This document shows positions 20,517-31,712 of a DNA stretch of 45,000 nt, in pieces. Source of the stretch: Neocallimastix lanati (nom. inval.) (taxonomy: Eukaryota > Neocallimastigomycota > Neocallimastigomycetes > Neocallimastigales > Neocallimastigaceae); NCBI GenBank assembly GCA_016946835.1, contig JACVTC010000014.1, positions 507,501 through 552,500 on the forward strand, read 5' to 3'. Within the stretch, counting starts at the first letter, position 1; each line of letters opens with the position of its first letter. The notes under the pieces are model-generated. The model was not told the DNA's origin and did no database searches. It worked only from the letters and a program-made list of their open reading frames with translations. A program made the translations under genes and the position numbers.

Positions 20517-21011
20517 ATGGACTTTATTACAGACGTTCCATTATCTAATGGTTTTACTTGCATTTTTGTAGTGATTGACCGCTTTACTAAAATGGGTCAT
20601 TTTATTCCTTTCCCAAAACTTCCTTATGCTATTGATTCTGCTACCTCTTTTATGAACAATATTTTTCGCCTTCATGGACTTCCTTCTGAAATTATTTCTG
20701 ATAGAGACACCCAATTCACCTCTAAATTTTGGTCTGCTATTTGTAAGTCTTTTCGAATAAACATGAAACTTGCTTCTCCTTTTCACCATCAAACCAACGG
20801 TTTAACGGAGAGGGTAAACTCCGTTATCGAACAATATCTAAGATGCTATGCTAATTTTCGTGGCTCTGACTGGTCAAAATATTTATTTCTTGCAGAATTT
20901 AGTTATAATAATGCAGTACAAGAATCAATTAAACATTCCCCATTTTTTGCAAATTATGGCTACAATCCAAGACATTCACCTGCAATTCCTAGTAGTTCAA
21001 ATGTACCATGA
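20517..21011 (+). pseudogene. Gypsy integrase catalytic core
   Basis: 164 codons with all three catalytic positions: D in MDFITDVP, D in SDRDTQF, and E in NGLTERVNSVIEQYLR. LAEFSYNNA and HSPFFANYG follow as in Ty3/gypsy integrases. The frame ends at an in-frame TGA (21009) but homologous sequence continues in the same frame to 21539. It is one frame away from the upstream integrase zinc domain. Confidence 0.85.
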
Positions 21012-21539
21012 ACTGATGAAATAATAAAAGATTTTTCAGAATTAACCAAAGAACTAAAAGAAAACTTAAAGAAAGCAAGTAAGAAACAAGAACAATTTGC
21101 AAATAAACATCGATCTGATGCACCAAATTTTAAACTTGGTGATAAAGTATGGTTGAACAGCTCACTTGTAATACATAAAGGTAATAAAAAATTAAGAACT
21201 AGAAAACTTGGACCTTTTAAAATTATCAAGAAAATCTCACCTGTATCGTACCAATTAGAATTACCAAACAACTTAAAAATACACTCTGTGATTCATGTAT
21301 CCGAACTTGTACCCTATTATGAAGATAACTTTGGTAGAAAACAAGAACCACCACCACCAATAAGTATAAATGAAGAAGAAGAATTTGAAGTAGAGGAAAT
21401 TCTTGATGTAAGAAAACATTATGGAAAAACACAATATCTTATAAAATGGAAAGGTTATCCATTATCCGATGCATCCTGGGAACCCGAAAGCAATCTTAAC
21501 TGTCCAGAACTTATTAAAAAATTCAATGAAAATAAATAA
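21012..21539 (+). pseudogene. Gypsy integrase C-terminus with chromodomain
   Basis: After the TGA the frame goes on with a coiled stretch (LKENLKKASKKQEQFA), the GPF/Y-type module (LGPFKIIKKISPVSYQLELP, then HSVIHVSELVPYY) and a chromodomain (EFEVEEILDVRKHYGKTQYL then IKWKGYPLSDASWEPESNL) ending at TAA 21537. The aromatic cage residues and the W-x-P/E pattern of chromodomains are present. This marks the element as a chromovirus; the domain normally steers insertion to marked chromatin. An ATG at 21153 could start a 128-residue product, though this is probably not a real gene start. Confidence 0.85.
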
Positions 21540-21828
21540 TTATACATTATATTTTTTTAACTGTAATCAATATTATTATTATCATTTATAGTTTAATATT
21601 TTTATTTTATACAAAAAAAAAAAAAATAAATGTATCTTAGATAGTTCCTTTTTACATACTATATTTTTAAATCTAAATATTTCATGTATTTTATTATTAA
21701 CATGTATTTGAAAATTTACTCATGTATAATTCTTTGATTAACAATTTATTTGATATATTATTAATATAGATTAGTTTTTATTATTTTAAAAATAATTTAA
21801 ATTTAAGATTCGTCTGGTATCCGAATCC

Positions 21829-21841
21829 TTGAGGAGGACCA
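21829..21841 (+). promoter_or_regulatory. Gypsy polypurine tract
   Basis: TTGAGGAGGACCA lies directly before TGTAACGAATAC, the LTR start, as expected for plus-strand priming. Confidence 0.65.
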
Positions 21842-22290
21842 TGTAACGAATACTAAAATTTGTAAAAGGAAATCTTGGTATAGCTGTTAGAGCTATAGTC
21901 ATGAATCGAACTACTCGAGTTCGATTCACACTTAAACCTACTTTTTGAATATTTTATTTTCATTGTTCTAGTTAATTCTTTCTGTATTTTCTTTAAGAAT
22001 TTCATAGAAATTCTTAATAATTAAATTGAATTTTTTATTTTATTTTATCCTTTCTTCCATTAGTTTCTAAATTAACCGAGAAAAACAGTTTTAAACGATT
22101 TTTCTAAGATTCTAAAATTTTTGAAAATCATACAATCTGTTTTTCCGTAAAAAGTATAAATATGAGTAAATTTTCACAAAAGAAATATTTTTAATTCGTG
22201 CTTTTATTAATTAATCAATTAATAATAAGTAATTTGATATATTACAAAATTAGTTAATTAATTAATAAATAATTACTTTAATAAATTTTA
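21842..22290 (+). mobile_element. LTR after the gypsy element, with hairpin and box-B-like motif
   Basis: Begins TGTAACGAATACTAAAAT. Near its start is TGGTATAGCTGTTAGAGC (A-box-like), then a perfect 11-bp stem with a 5-base loop (21902-21928) whose right arm is GAGTTCGATTCA (B-box-like). A TATA-like AAGTATAAATATG is at about 22151. The right end is approximate; the copia-2 gag relic resumes at about 22288. A diverged copy in the opposite orientation is at 12905-13480. Confidence 0.55.
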
Positions 22291-23507
22291 CTTTAATAAA
22301 TTAATAAAACAAAATTTTTTTAAAAAACATTTCAACTTATTATTAATTTTCCAGTGTTGCCTATTGCTATAAGTGACTAGCGCGTTACAATTACAATAAT
22401 TTGTGTCATAATTGAATTTTCTTGTATCATCTATAGTTTTAAATTCTAAATATTGATTATCATTATTATCTTCTTTTTCTTCTTCTGAAGTGGTGCTTAT
22501 TTCACATAAATTTATTTCTTTGATACTATTTTCAGTTTCAATTAAATTTATTTCTTTTATTTTAACTATACTACTATCGCTATTCCGAATCACTGTCGTA
22601 ACATAATTCAATGTCATTTATCTCATCAACTGAAATATTTAATTTTTGGAATTGTTCTGCTATGTGTTTAATATTGTTATGAGGATTCTTAGGGTTAAAG
22701 GGGCAGTTGTAAACTAATGGTTTTCACTATCACATAAATAACAGCGCTTTTTCTTATTATTTATACTTCCTTTATTATTGAATTTCTCGCAGATATCGTC
22801 TTCATCACAACTTTCGTAATTATTGCCTTTGTCTTTATTTTTATTCTTATTTTTTCCTTTAGGTATTTATGATATTTCTTCTTCTTTTTCTTTATTTTTT
22901 CCCGGGATAAAGATTCTACGATTTCTAATTTGCTTCTTCATATCTTCTAATATTTCATCGACGTCTTCTGAGATACTGTATCTTATTTCTAAGAAATTTA
23001 ATTGTTTCTCTGGTAGTCCTTTAAACAAGTAGTTTAATTTTTCTCTATTGCTAATTTTATTATTTAATTTTCTAAAAATTCTTCGATGTATTCTAAAGTT
23101 TCTTTATCGCTTTCGGCCCTCATATTTTCTAATCTTCTGTAGAGTTTTGGTATTTCATTGAATTCTTCTTCGTGGTATTTCTTCTTGAGTCCCTTTAATA
23201 TTAAGTATGCTGAAATTTTTTCTTCTTCCTTACTTCTAATAAAGGATTTTATTTTTGCATCAACAAATTTTCTTAAAAAACTCAAAACTTTGAAGTTGTT
23301 CATTTTATGTTCCTTAATTTTGTTTTCACCTTCTTCAGATAAGATATCATTTCCCTTCTTATCTTTGGTTGTATATTTTTTCTCTACTTCTTTTACTATA
23401 TCATCTATGTTTTTTTCTACATATTCACTTAATCCAGCGCCTTGGAGTTCGAGGATAAAGTCTTCATACCATTCATCGTAGTTATCTTCTATTAGGACAT
23501 ATTCCAT
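22288..23507 (-). pseudogene. Copia-2 gag, degraded
   Basis: ATG at 23507 opens a 147-codon frame with the copia gag start YDEWYEDFILELQGAGLSEY and helical blocks to 23064. Different frames then carry on with GLPEKQLNFLEIRYSI (about 23010-22965), a basic KGKNKNKNKDKG stretch and a zinc-knuckle start CYLCDSENH at about 22757-22730. A further 109-codon frame (22617-22288) is acidic and has no domain that I recognise; it ends at the LTR at 22290. Several frameshifts make this a relic. It belongs with the LTR at 23934-24282. Confidence 0.75.
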
Positions 23508-23739
23508 CCTATTAAGAACTATTCTAGTTGTTCTGTCATTTTATAAATGTATTAATATATTTCTAATATTATTTAATGAATTTGTTTATTAATTACAAAT
23601 TGCTAATTACTATTTCTAAATTCTAATTACTAAATTATATAAGAAACATTCAAATACTAATTTCCTAATTCTGATGTGTTTCTTATTTACTTATGTGTAT
23701 ATTTAAGTGTTGTTAATCTTAAATATCCTAATTATACTA

Positions 23740-23885
23740 TGTTGTTAAATTACTAAATTACTAAATTACTAAATTGTAAATTACTAAGTTACTAAATTAC
23801 TAATTGCTAAATTGCTAAATTACTAAGTTAATAAGTTACTAAGTTACTAAATTACTAAATTACTAAATTTCCTAATTAACTAAGT
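23740..23885. repeat. 8-bp tandem repeat in the copia-2 leader
   Basis: Many copies of TACTAAAT with variants (TACTAAGT, TGCTAAAT) fill the leader between the primer site and gag. Confidence 0.8.
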
Positions 23886-23919
23886 ATTCTAAATTTCTAC
23901 ACAAACTTATCGAGTCAAA

Positions 23920-23933
23920 TGAGACTCTTAATC
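23920..23933 (-). promoter_or_regulatory. Copia-2 primer-binding site, half-tRNA-Lys(CUU) type
   Basis: TGAGACTCTTAATC on the plus strand touches the LTR that begins at 23934. It is identical to the copia-1 site although the sequences around it differ. Confidence 0.75.
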
Positions 23934-24282
23934 TGTTAAAAATCTCAATATTTGTTTATTTATTAACTTTATTTATTTTAAAGCAAAAGGCTTATTTTTT
24001 AAGAATACATAATTTAATGTTATTTATACATACAAAATACATCTGATGGATCATACATGTTTTAATATTAACTATATAAAAGAGGCTTATAAAAATAAAA
24101 ATTTTTTAAAACTATATTCATAAACTATATAAACTATATAAACTATATATTAATATATTATATCCTATTTATTTATAATAAACTATTTAATATTTAAAAT
24201 TATAATAAAAGTTGTAATAAAATAAAAATATTAATTAAAATGTTAATTAAATTTATAAACTAAAAATACTAATTTTCTAACA
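23934..24282 (-). repeat. Copia-2 5' LTR
   Basis: 349 bp, with TGTTA and TAACA at the ends. The right-hand 124 bases equal 1711-1834. The element would be transcribed leftward. Confidence 0.75.
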
Positions 24283-25841
24283 ATTTTATAATTTCTTGGA
24301 ATAGTTTATTAATAATATTTTCACTTACTTCCAAGAGGGTCTTCTTGGAAATAGTGAAGTTTAATAAAAATAAAATAGAATAAAATAAACAGTAAATTTT
24401 ATAAAGCATGTAAATTATTAATAAAAATAAAATATAATAAATAGTAGAAATATAAGTATTAGTACAGATTGAATAAAATAATATAATATCATATAAAATA
24501 AGTAGTGAAGTTATATAAAAGAGTAAGGCATTAATAAAAATCAAATAAATAGTTAAGTAATATATATGAGTAAAGTACTAATAAAAATAAAATAAATAGT
24601 AAAGTAATATAAATGAGTAAAGTATTAATAAAAATAAAGTAAAATAACATAAATAATGAAGTAATATAAAAGAATAAAGTATTAATAAAAATAAAAATAA
24701 AATAAAGAAATATAAAAGAGTAAAGTATTTATAAAAATAAAATAAAATAAATAATAAAGTACTATAAACAAATAAATTATTAATAAAAATAAAATAAATA
24801 ATAAAAATATAAATATGAAGTACAGATTAAATACAATAAAATAAATAGAGAAATATAAATGTAAAACACATATAGAATGAAATAAAATAAATAGTAAAAA
24901 TAAAACAAAATAAAATAAAATAAAATAAATAAAATAAAAATATAAATATAAATAAAAAGGCTTAATGAATTTTTTACGAATATTAACATTAAAAAAAAAT
25001 TTTTTTTTATTCCAATAAGATTATTTAAAATAATAAATGTATATAAATGAAAAAATCATATTTTATTTATTATTTCTGTTAATACGTTATTAATTCTAAT
25101 TATATTTCTATAATATTATAATTTAAAATAATTTTTTTTTTTTTTTTTTAAATTAATTTTAAATAAATCAATCAATATTACAAATATAAATATACCATAA
25201 AAAAATTTTTTTTTTTATTATTTTCATATATATCTTTTTAGAAAATATATAAATAAAATAAATAAAAAATAAAATAAGTAAAAAAAAAAAAAAAAAATAA
25301 GTAAATAAAATAAATAATTTGAAGAAAGAACATAATAATAAAGTATATCAAAATTATCAAAAAATTTCCAATAAATAGTTTAAAAAAAATTATATGTATA
25401 TATACTTTTTTATTTTAGATTATTATTTAAAATATAAAACATTATTATGGAAATTTATTATTATAAAAAACTAATAATAAATAGTATAAATTTTAAAATT
25501 AAAAAAAAAAATAATTATTTACATATATTGTCCATAATATATATATATATGTATATATATATATATTTTTCTCTTTTTCTTCATTCTCCCTTTTTAATAT
25601 TGTTTATAAAAATATATATTGAATAATCATTTTATTTATTTTAATTGATTGCCATTCAACTTTTAATTATTATAAAAAAAATATAGATTATCATTTAATA
25701 TACAGCACTTTTTTTATTCATTTATTTATTGAAAAAGAAGACTTTTATTTTCAATGTATTTAAGTGAAATGAAATAGAAAAGAAAAAAGCAAAAAGAGAG
25801 GGAAAAAAAAAAAAAGTTTAAAGATATAATTCAGTACGTTT
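24283..25841. repeat. AT-rich spacer with decayed minisatellite
   Basis: Directly outside the copia-2 LTR a short minus-strand frame (about 24365-24283) encodes a helical peptide ending in IINKLFQEIIKLL and may be a scrap of a disrupted gene. From about 24355 to 24960 a unit of roughly 55 bp with AAAGTATTAATAAAAATAAA recurs in diverged copies. The rest is homopolymer-rich and holds no gene that I can see. Confidence 0.6.
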
Positions 25842-26453
25842 TTATTTGTAATATTTTTCAGTTCCACCGTATCCTTTTAATATTTTTCCTTTTTTTGTTT
25901 TGTTTATAAAACTTGCTAAACGTTTGTTAAATTTATCAGGATATTTTCTTGCAGCATCAATATAGCTGATACGTATTCTTTTATAACTGTCAGAAAAATT
26001 TTGATAATGTTTCCAGGCTTCTTCATCAGCCTTAATTTCATCTAAAATATCTTTTGGAAATTTATATTCTTTTTTCATGATATCAACTACGGATTCTCTT
26101 ATTTTAGGGTGAATCATATCTTGCTCATCAAGCCATATTAATCTTTCAATATTTAATCTTGAATAGGAACTACCAATTCTTCGTGGAGTAAATCTTTGAG
26201 CACGATGAAGTGGGTCAATATATTTTATTGTACTATCAATCCATCCAAAACAAAGAGCTTCCTCCACTGCATCATTGTAAGGAAGTATTTCTTCCCCTGA
26301 TTTTTTTAATGGAAAAACAAACCATATTTCTTTCTTTTTTTCAAAGTTTTTGGAAAGCCATCGTCGCCATTTTTTTCTATCGCTTGTATAAAAGGTTTCA
26401 ATATCTTTTTTTGTCTTTTCAATTTCTTTTTTTTTTTTTTCCGTTTTTTTCAT
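25842..26453 (-). CDS. YdeI/OmdA-family protein, bacterial-like
   Basis: 203 codons, no intron. The protein matches the bacterial YdeI/OmdA (OmpD-associated) family along its whole length. A Lys/Glu-rich N-terminus is followed by RKKWRRWLSKNFEKKKEIWF, then the signature NDAVEEALCFGWIDSTIKYI at about residues 60-79 and AQRFTPRR. The C-terminal domain has FPKDILDEIKADEEAW, the SYKRIRISYIDAARK block and a KRLASFINKTKKGK tail. Family length is close to 200 residues, so it is complete. The biochemical function of the family is poorly known; some members are linked to bacteriocin protection or stress. The first ATG is used as start, although the first 25 residues are low-complexity. A single-exon bacterial-type gene beside intron-containing genes suggests horizontal transfer. 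Confidence 0.85.
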   Translation of the reverse strand: MKKTEKKKKEIEKTKKDIETFYTSDRKKWRRWLSKNFEKKKEIWFVFPLKKSGEEILPYNDAVEEALCFGWIDSTIKYIDPLHRAQRFTPRRIGSSYSRLNIERLIWLDEQDMIHPKIRESVVDIMKKEYKFPKDILDEIKADEEAWKHYQNFSDSYKRIRISYIDAARKYPDKFNKRLASFINKTKKGKILKGYGGTEKYYK

Positions 26454-27111
26454 AACTAAGTTTATTATTATTTTTAAATAATGTCAATATTTTGCTTACT
26501 TCTTTCTTTTTTTTTTTTTTTAAACAAGAAATATTAATAATTATTTCTTAAATATTAAATATTGGAAAATAAAAATGAAAATGAAATAAAAAATAAGAAT
26601 GAAATAAAAAATAAAAATAAAATAAAAAATAAAAACAAAATAAAAAATAAAAACAAAATAAAAAATAAAATAAAATAAAAAATAAAAATAAAATAAAAAA
26701 TAAAATAAAATAAAAATAAAATACAAATAGAATATTACTTAGCAGTTTTTTTATGAGATAAAGACATTGAATAATAAATTTTATTTATTTATTTATTTAC
26801 TATTATTTATTTATTTATTTATTAATTCAATAATTAATTTATAGTTAATAAATAATGATGTATTACTCGATAAATATAAAGATGAAGACATGAATGTTTA
26901 ATCTTATTTATTTATTTATTTATTTATATAATAAAATGTATATTACTCTATTATTCTTTCGTAACTAATAAGCAATGTATTCGTTTTAAACGTCAACTGA
27001 ATTTTGAATGTGAATAATTCTATATCATTTTTTCACTTTTTCCATGTACATATATATATTATATATATATACTTATTTTATATTATTATTAGTATATTAG
27101 TATTGATACCA

Positions 27112-27147
<36 letters not shown>

Positions 27148-27427
27148 CTACGTAATATTTAATTCATTTTAATTTTATTTTTTTTTTTAAAAAAATATAT
27201 ATATATAATATTTTTTTTTCTTATAATTTGAAAAGTATCAATATAATATATTTGATACATATCTGTGCACTTGTTTTTTTTAAAAAAAAAAAAAAAATAT
27301 TTATTTTTGATCTACAACATAATATGTTTTAAATATTAAAACTTAATTATTATGTTTAACTATTTCAATAAATAAATAATAATCTATTTCTATTTTTGAT
27401 ATATAATCTATATATTAAAAATAAAAT
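26454..27427. other. AT-rich spacer with simple repeats
   Basis: Holds AAAAATAAAATA-type simple sequence (26556-26725), TTTA repeats (26782-26822 and 26905-26928) and a TTA run (27117-27147). No gene is seen. It separates two minus-strand genes. Confidence 0.6.
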
Positions 27428-28796
27428 CTATTCACTTAATAAATTAATAATATCATTAGCAAAATTAAAAGAAGAATCATTAGCAATAACAACGTCATAT
27501 ACATTTTTAAACTTTTCTATATTCTTTTCAATATCAATATTTAAGAATCCAAAAGATAAAACTTGTTCATGATCAATAGATTTAGACATAGCAATATCAC
27601 CTAGATTGTCACCAAATAATAGTATATTCTTTCTATCTATAATATATTTTTCATAAGGACTTCCTTTAAAATTAAATTGATATTTATTTAATGAATGAAT
27701 AATGGGTTCAGAAAAGGCAACACAAATTCCTGTTTCTGGTGAGAATATCATTTGATTTGATTTGATATATAATTTTTCATATATTAAATTATTTTGTTTT
27801 AGAATTCTTTCAATAATATCTATTTTCCCATAAATAAATAACATTAACATAAATAATAAAATTATATATCAAACATATATAATATATAATTATTATAATA
27901 ATTTTAATAATATAATAATTATTTTTAATAATATATTATTAAATCATTTTTTAAAATTTGAATAATAATAAATAAATAAATAAATAAATAAATAAATATG
28001 ATGATAATAATTATATACATATTAATTTTATTATTAAAAAAAGATATTCAAATATAAATATAAATATTATTACTCTGAACCCCAGCTGATGGAATTAATA
28101 TTGGAATACCATTTGATTTACAAATTTTAAAAAATTCAATAAAACCATCTCTAAACGATATTGGTCTGGTTCTTATCATTTCATCTAATGATTCTTGTGT
28201 TAATTTTTGTTCAATAATATTATCATGTTCTTTTGTCCACCATTCTACCATATATTTGTATTTTTCTTTATAACTAATTTCATTACTAATTTCATATGGA
28301 TAATATATATTGAATAATTCTTTGGAACGATTTCTTGCCTTTTTTTTAAAAAAAAAAAAATAAAATAAAATAAAATAAAATAAAAATAAATAATAATATT
28401 TTTTTTTATATATATTTTATTGATCATTAATACATATATTAAATTAATTTATATTAATTTAATTAATAGACTAATTGTTCCTTTTTTATTCAATTTATTA
28501 AATCTTCTTTTATTCAACTAAATTTAATAATTACATTAAGAATTTATAGTAAAACTAACTTCTTCTGAAAGTAAAGGATTTCCTCCTATAACGCCATGAG
28601 AAGATGGAGTTCGTTGTCCATCTTTCCAATATCTTGTAATAGTCATGTCAAAATCTGAAACAATTTGAACATTTTTTTTTCCATCTCTAATTAATTTTTT
28701 TAATTTTATTATAAAGCCTTCTTTATCTTTTATAAAAATGTTTTTATCATTAACATACTTTTCTAATAATTGATTAATAATAGATATATCATCCAT
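27428..28796 (-). CDS. Cytosolic pyrimidine 5'-nucleotidase (NT5C3/UMPH-1 family), three exons
   Basis: Exons by eye: 28796-28560, 28338-28074 and 27819-27428, total 894 bases or 297 residues, the usual length for this family. Introns start GTTAGT and GTAATA and end AG; phases agree. HAD motif I is SDFDMTITRY with nucleophile and acid/base aspartates at residues 48 and 50. RTPSSHG follows, then NIYYPYEI and YMVEWWTKEHD, a hallmark of the family. Motif II is PSAGVQNIIERI across the second splice, and motif IV is LLFGDNLGDIAMS near the C-terminus. The enzyme removes phosphate from UMP/CMP (some members use m7GMP) in the cytosol. The 222-bp first intron is rich in TAAAA repeats. The splice at CAGA|GTAATA gives an alignment to NT5C3 without a gap. 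Confidence 0.88.
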
Positions 28797-29093
28797 TTCT
28801 TATAATAATAAAAAATTGAAATATGGAATTTTAGAATTATATATAATAATTCTTTAATATATTTTCCCCAATAATTTATACTAAGAATTATAAATGAATT
28901 TAAAATTAATTTTTTTAAAAAATTCTTTTATTTTGAATTTACAAATTATTTATTATGCTATAAATAATAAAAAAATGATTAAAAATTTAAATATATATAT
29001 ATATGTTGTAATTGTTTTTTATATTAAATATTGAATATAAAACTATTTAAATTTTTTTTTTAAAAAAAAAAAATACACCAAAACAAATAATAA

Positions 29094-29136
<43 letters not shown>

Positions 29137-29848
29137 TAAACTACAAATTATTAATTAATATATTTTCATTCTTAAAAACTTTTTAAATTAAAATTAACTT
29201 TTTTGGAAATTATTAATTATTTAATACTTGTTTCATTAATGTCCTAACCCAAATAATAAATTAATAAAGCTTTTTTACATACATTTGCATACATAATAAC
29301 ATGCTTTATGTTTTTTATGTTTTAACTAATAAAGTAACTTTGATTTACACATTTAAAAATATGATTTAAATGACATGTCACAAAAATGATTTTTCAAAAT
29401 AAATAATAATTAAATGTTTAAATAAAAAATTATAAACTTAACATTTATTAATATTAATTATACAATTATTATAAAATACTATTAATAAAAATTGCACAAT
29501 ATAAAAAAAAATTAATAATAATAAATATCAAATTTAAGAACGAAAAATATTTAAATTGTTTCTATATATTACTATATATTACTATAGGAGACTTCCAGTT
29601 TGTTTTTATTGTTTTTGTTTTCTATTAATCATAATTTCAATTATTTATTTTTTTTTTTGCTTGTATTAGTTTTTACCGCTATCCATAAATTTTACTTTAT
29701 TATGACATATTAAGATATATTTAAAAAATATGTATATATATTTAATATTTTATTTTTTATTTTAATTTTTTTTTTTTTAAATTAATAATATATGTATATA
29801 TATATTGCTTTTTCTATATATAATTAATATATTATTAACACATTAGAG

Positions 29849-29881
<33 letters not shown>

Positions 29882-29922
29882 AATTATATATAAATATAAT
29901 TTCATTTATTTTATTTTATTCA

Positions 29923-29964
<42 letters not shown>

Positions 29965-29973
29965 TTTATGTAA

Positions 29974-30015
29974 AGTTTGTGATTAAATCTTTTTAAAAAA
30001 ATTTAATCACAAACT
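29974..30015. repeat. Perfect 15-bp inverted repeat hairpin
   Basis: AGTTTGTGATTAAAT (29974-29988) and its exact reverse complement (30001-30015) are separated by 12 bases of T and A that can also pair in part. Confidence 0.9.
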
Positions 30016-30083
30016 CTAATTTCACATTTAAATGTAAAAATAAAAAATGGATATATTTTATTGATTTATCAATGATAGATAAA

Positions 30084-30198
<115 letters not shown>

Positions 30199-31539
30199 TT
30201 AATTTTAATTTTTTTTTTATTTTTTGAATAGAATATAAAATAAAAATAAAGATTAAAGTATAAAATATTGAAAAATATAAAAATTTGAATATATTAATTT
30301 TAACCAAATGAAAATTAGTTCATATAATATACTATTAATTTACTATTTCTCATTAATTAAATAATTAAAAAATGAGTAATTATTAATATATATATTAAAT
30401 TATTTAAATTTACCATTTTTATTAGTGATTAAATATAATCAGTATTAATAAATTATTTTTATATTTATTCGTTATTTATTCATATTAAATAATATTATAA
30501 TATAATTGTTAAAATTATTATATAAAATATAAAACGGACACAAATTTATATAATATTTGGATATTTTTATTATAGTTTCATAAAATCTTTGATATGGAAG
30601 GATAGATTTAAAATATATATATAAGAATTATATATATTTACTTTAAAGGCAACTTATTAAAAATCTATAATACTAATTACATGATTTATATAATAAATCC
30701 TTTATCTTTCTTTATTTTATTATATTACTACAATTATAAAAATAATTGTTACAAAAAAAAATTAATAATTACATTAATATTAATAAACTATAACTAATAG
30801 GAAGAAAAGAAAATCATCTTGAATATTTTTTTAAATTATTATAAATTAAATTATATTTATATGATATTTAAAATAAACAAATAATTTTTATAAATTATAT
30901 ATCAAAGTTAAATTTCCTCCTTTTTTTTTTTTTTTTTCTTAATAATTTTAATTAATAATGATTATTTGTAAAGTGCCTATTTTATTATTTTTTATCTAAT
31001 GTTTATTATTAATAGTTTTGTTATAATAATAATTTATTGTTAAATGTGAATTGTTAATAATTTTATTAGTAATATTTTTAATATTATATTATTTATTATA
31101 TATTATTTTTTAAAATTTTAGAATATTATATATTTTAAAAATTTTAAAAATAATTTTCCATTATATTCCAATATATTATATAAATTTATTAATTTTAATT
31201 TTATTTAAATTTATATTATTTCTTTTCTTTATTTTTTATAAATTTAAAATAATTATTAATATACTATTATTATTAGTCCATATAATATAATATATTCATA
31301 GTAATACATTCTAATTAAATTAGAATTAATCATCCATTTTAAATTTATTTTCTGTTAATTTTTTTTTAATTTTTCAACTTTGGAAAATTAAATTAAATGT
31401 ACGAATATATAAATAATATATTATTTAATATATTTCATTTAATTTAAAATGAATTTTTGAAAGATTATTTATATAAATTTTTAATCATTCATTTTAATAA
31501 TTAATTAAATTTATTAATAATTATTAAATTTAGTTTACC

Positions 31540-31712
31540 AATACTAATACTAAATACTAAATACTAACATTAATACTAAAACCAATACTAATACTAAATA
31601 CTAATACTTATATTAATATTAAAACTAATACTAATACTAAATACTAAATACTAATAGTTATATTAATAATAAAACCAATACCAATACTTAATACTAATAC
31701 TAATAATATTTA
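31540..31712. repeat. AATACTAAATACTA-type minisatellite
   Basis: Irregular repeats of ACTAAT and ACTAAAT words. The plus strand has C but almost no G here. Confidence 0.75.

Noticed and set aside
23740-23885. CRISPR-like array
   Set aside because: The units are 8 bp with no spacers, and the genome is eukaryotic; a plain tandem repeat.
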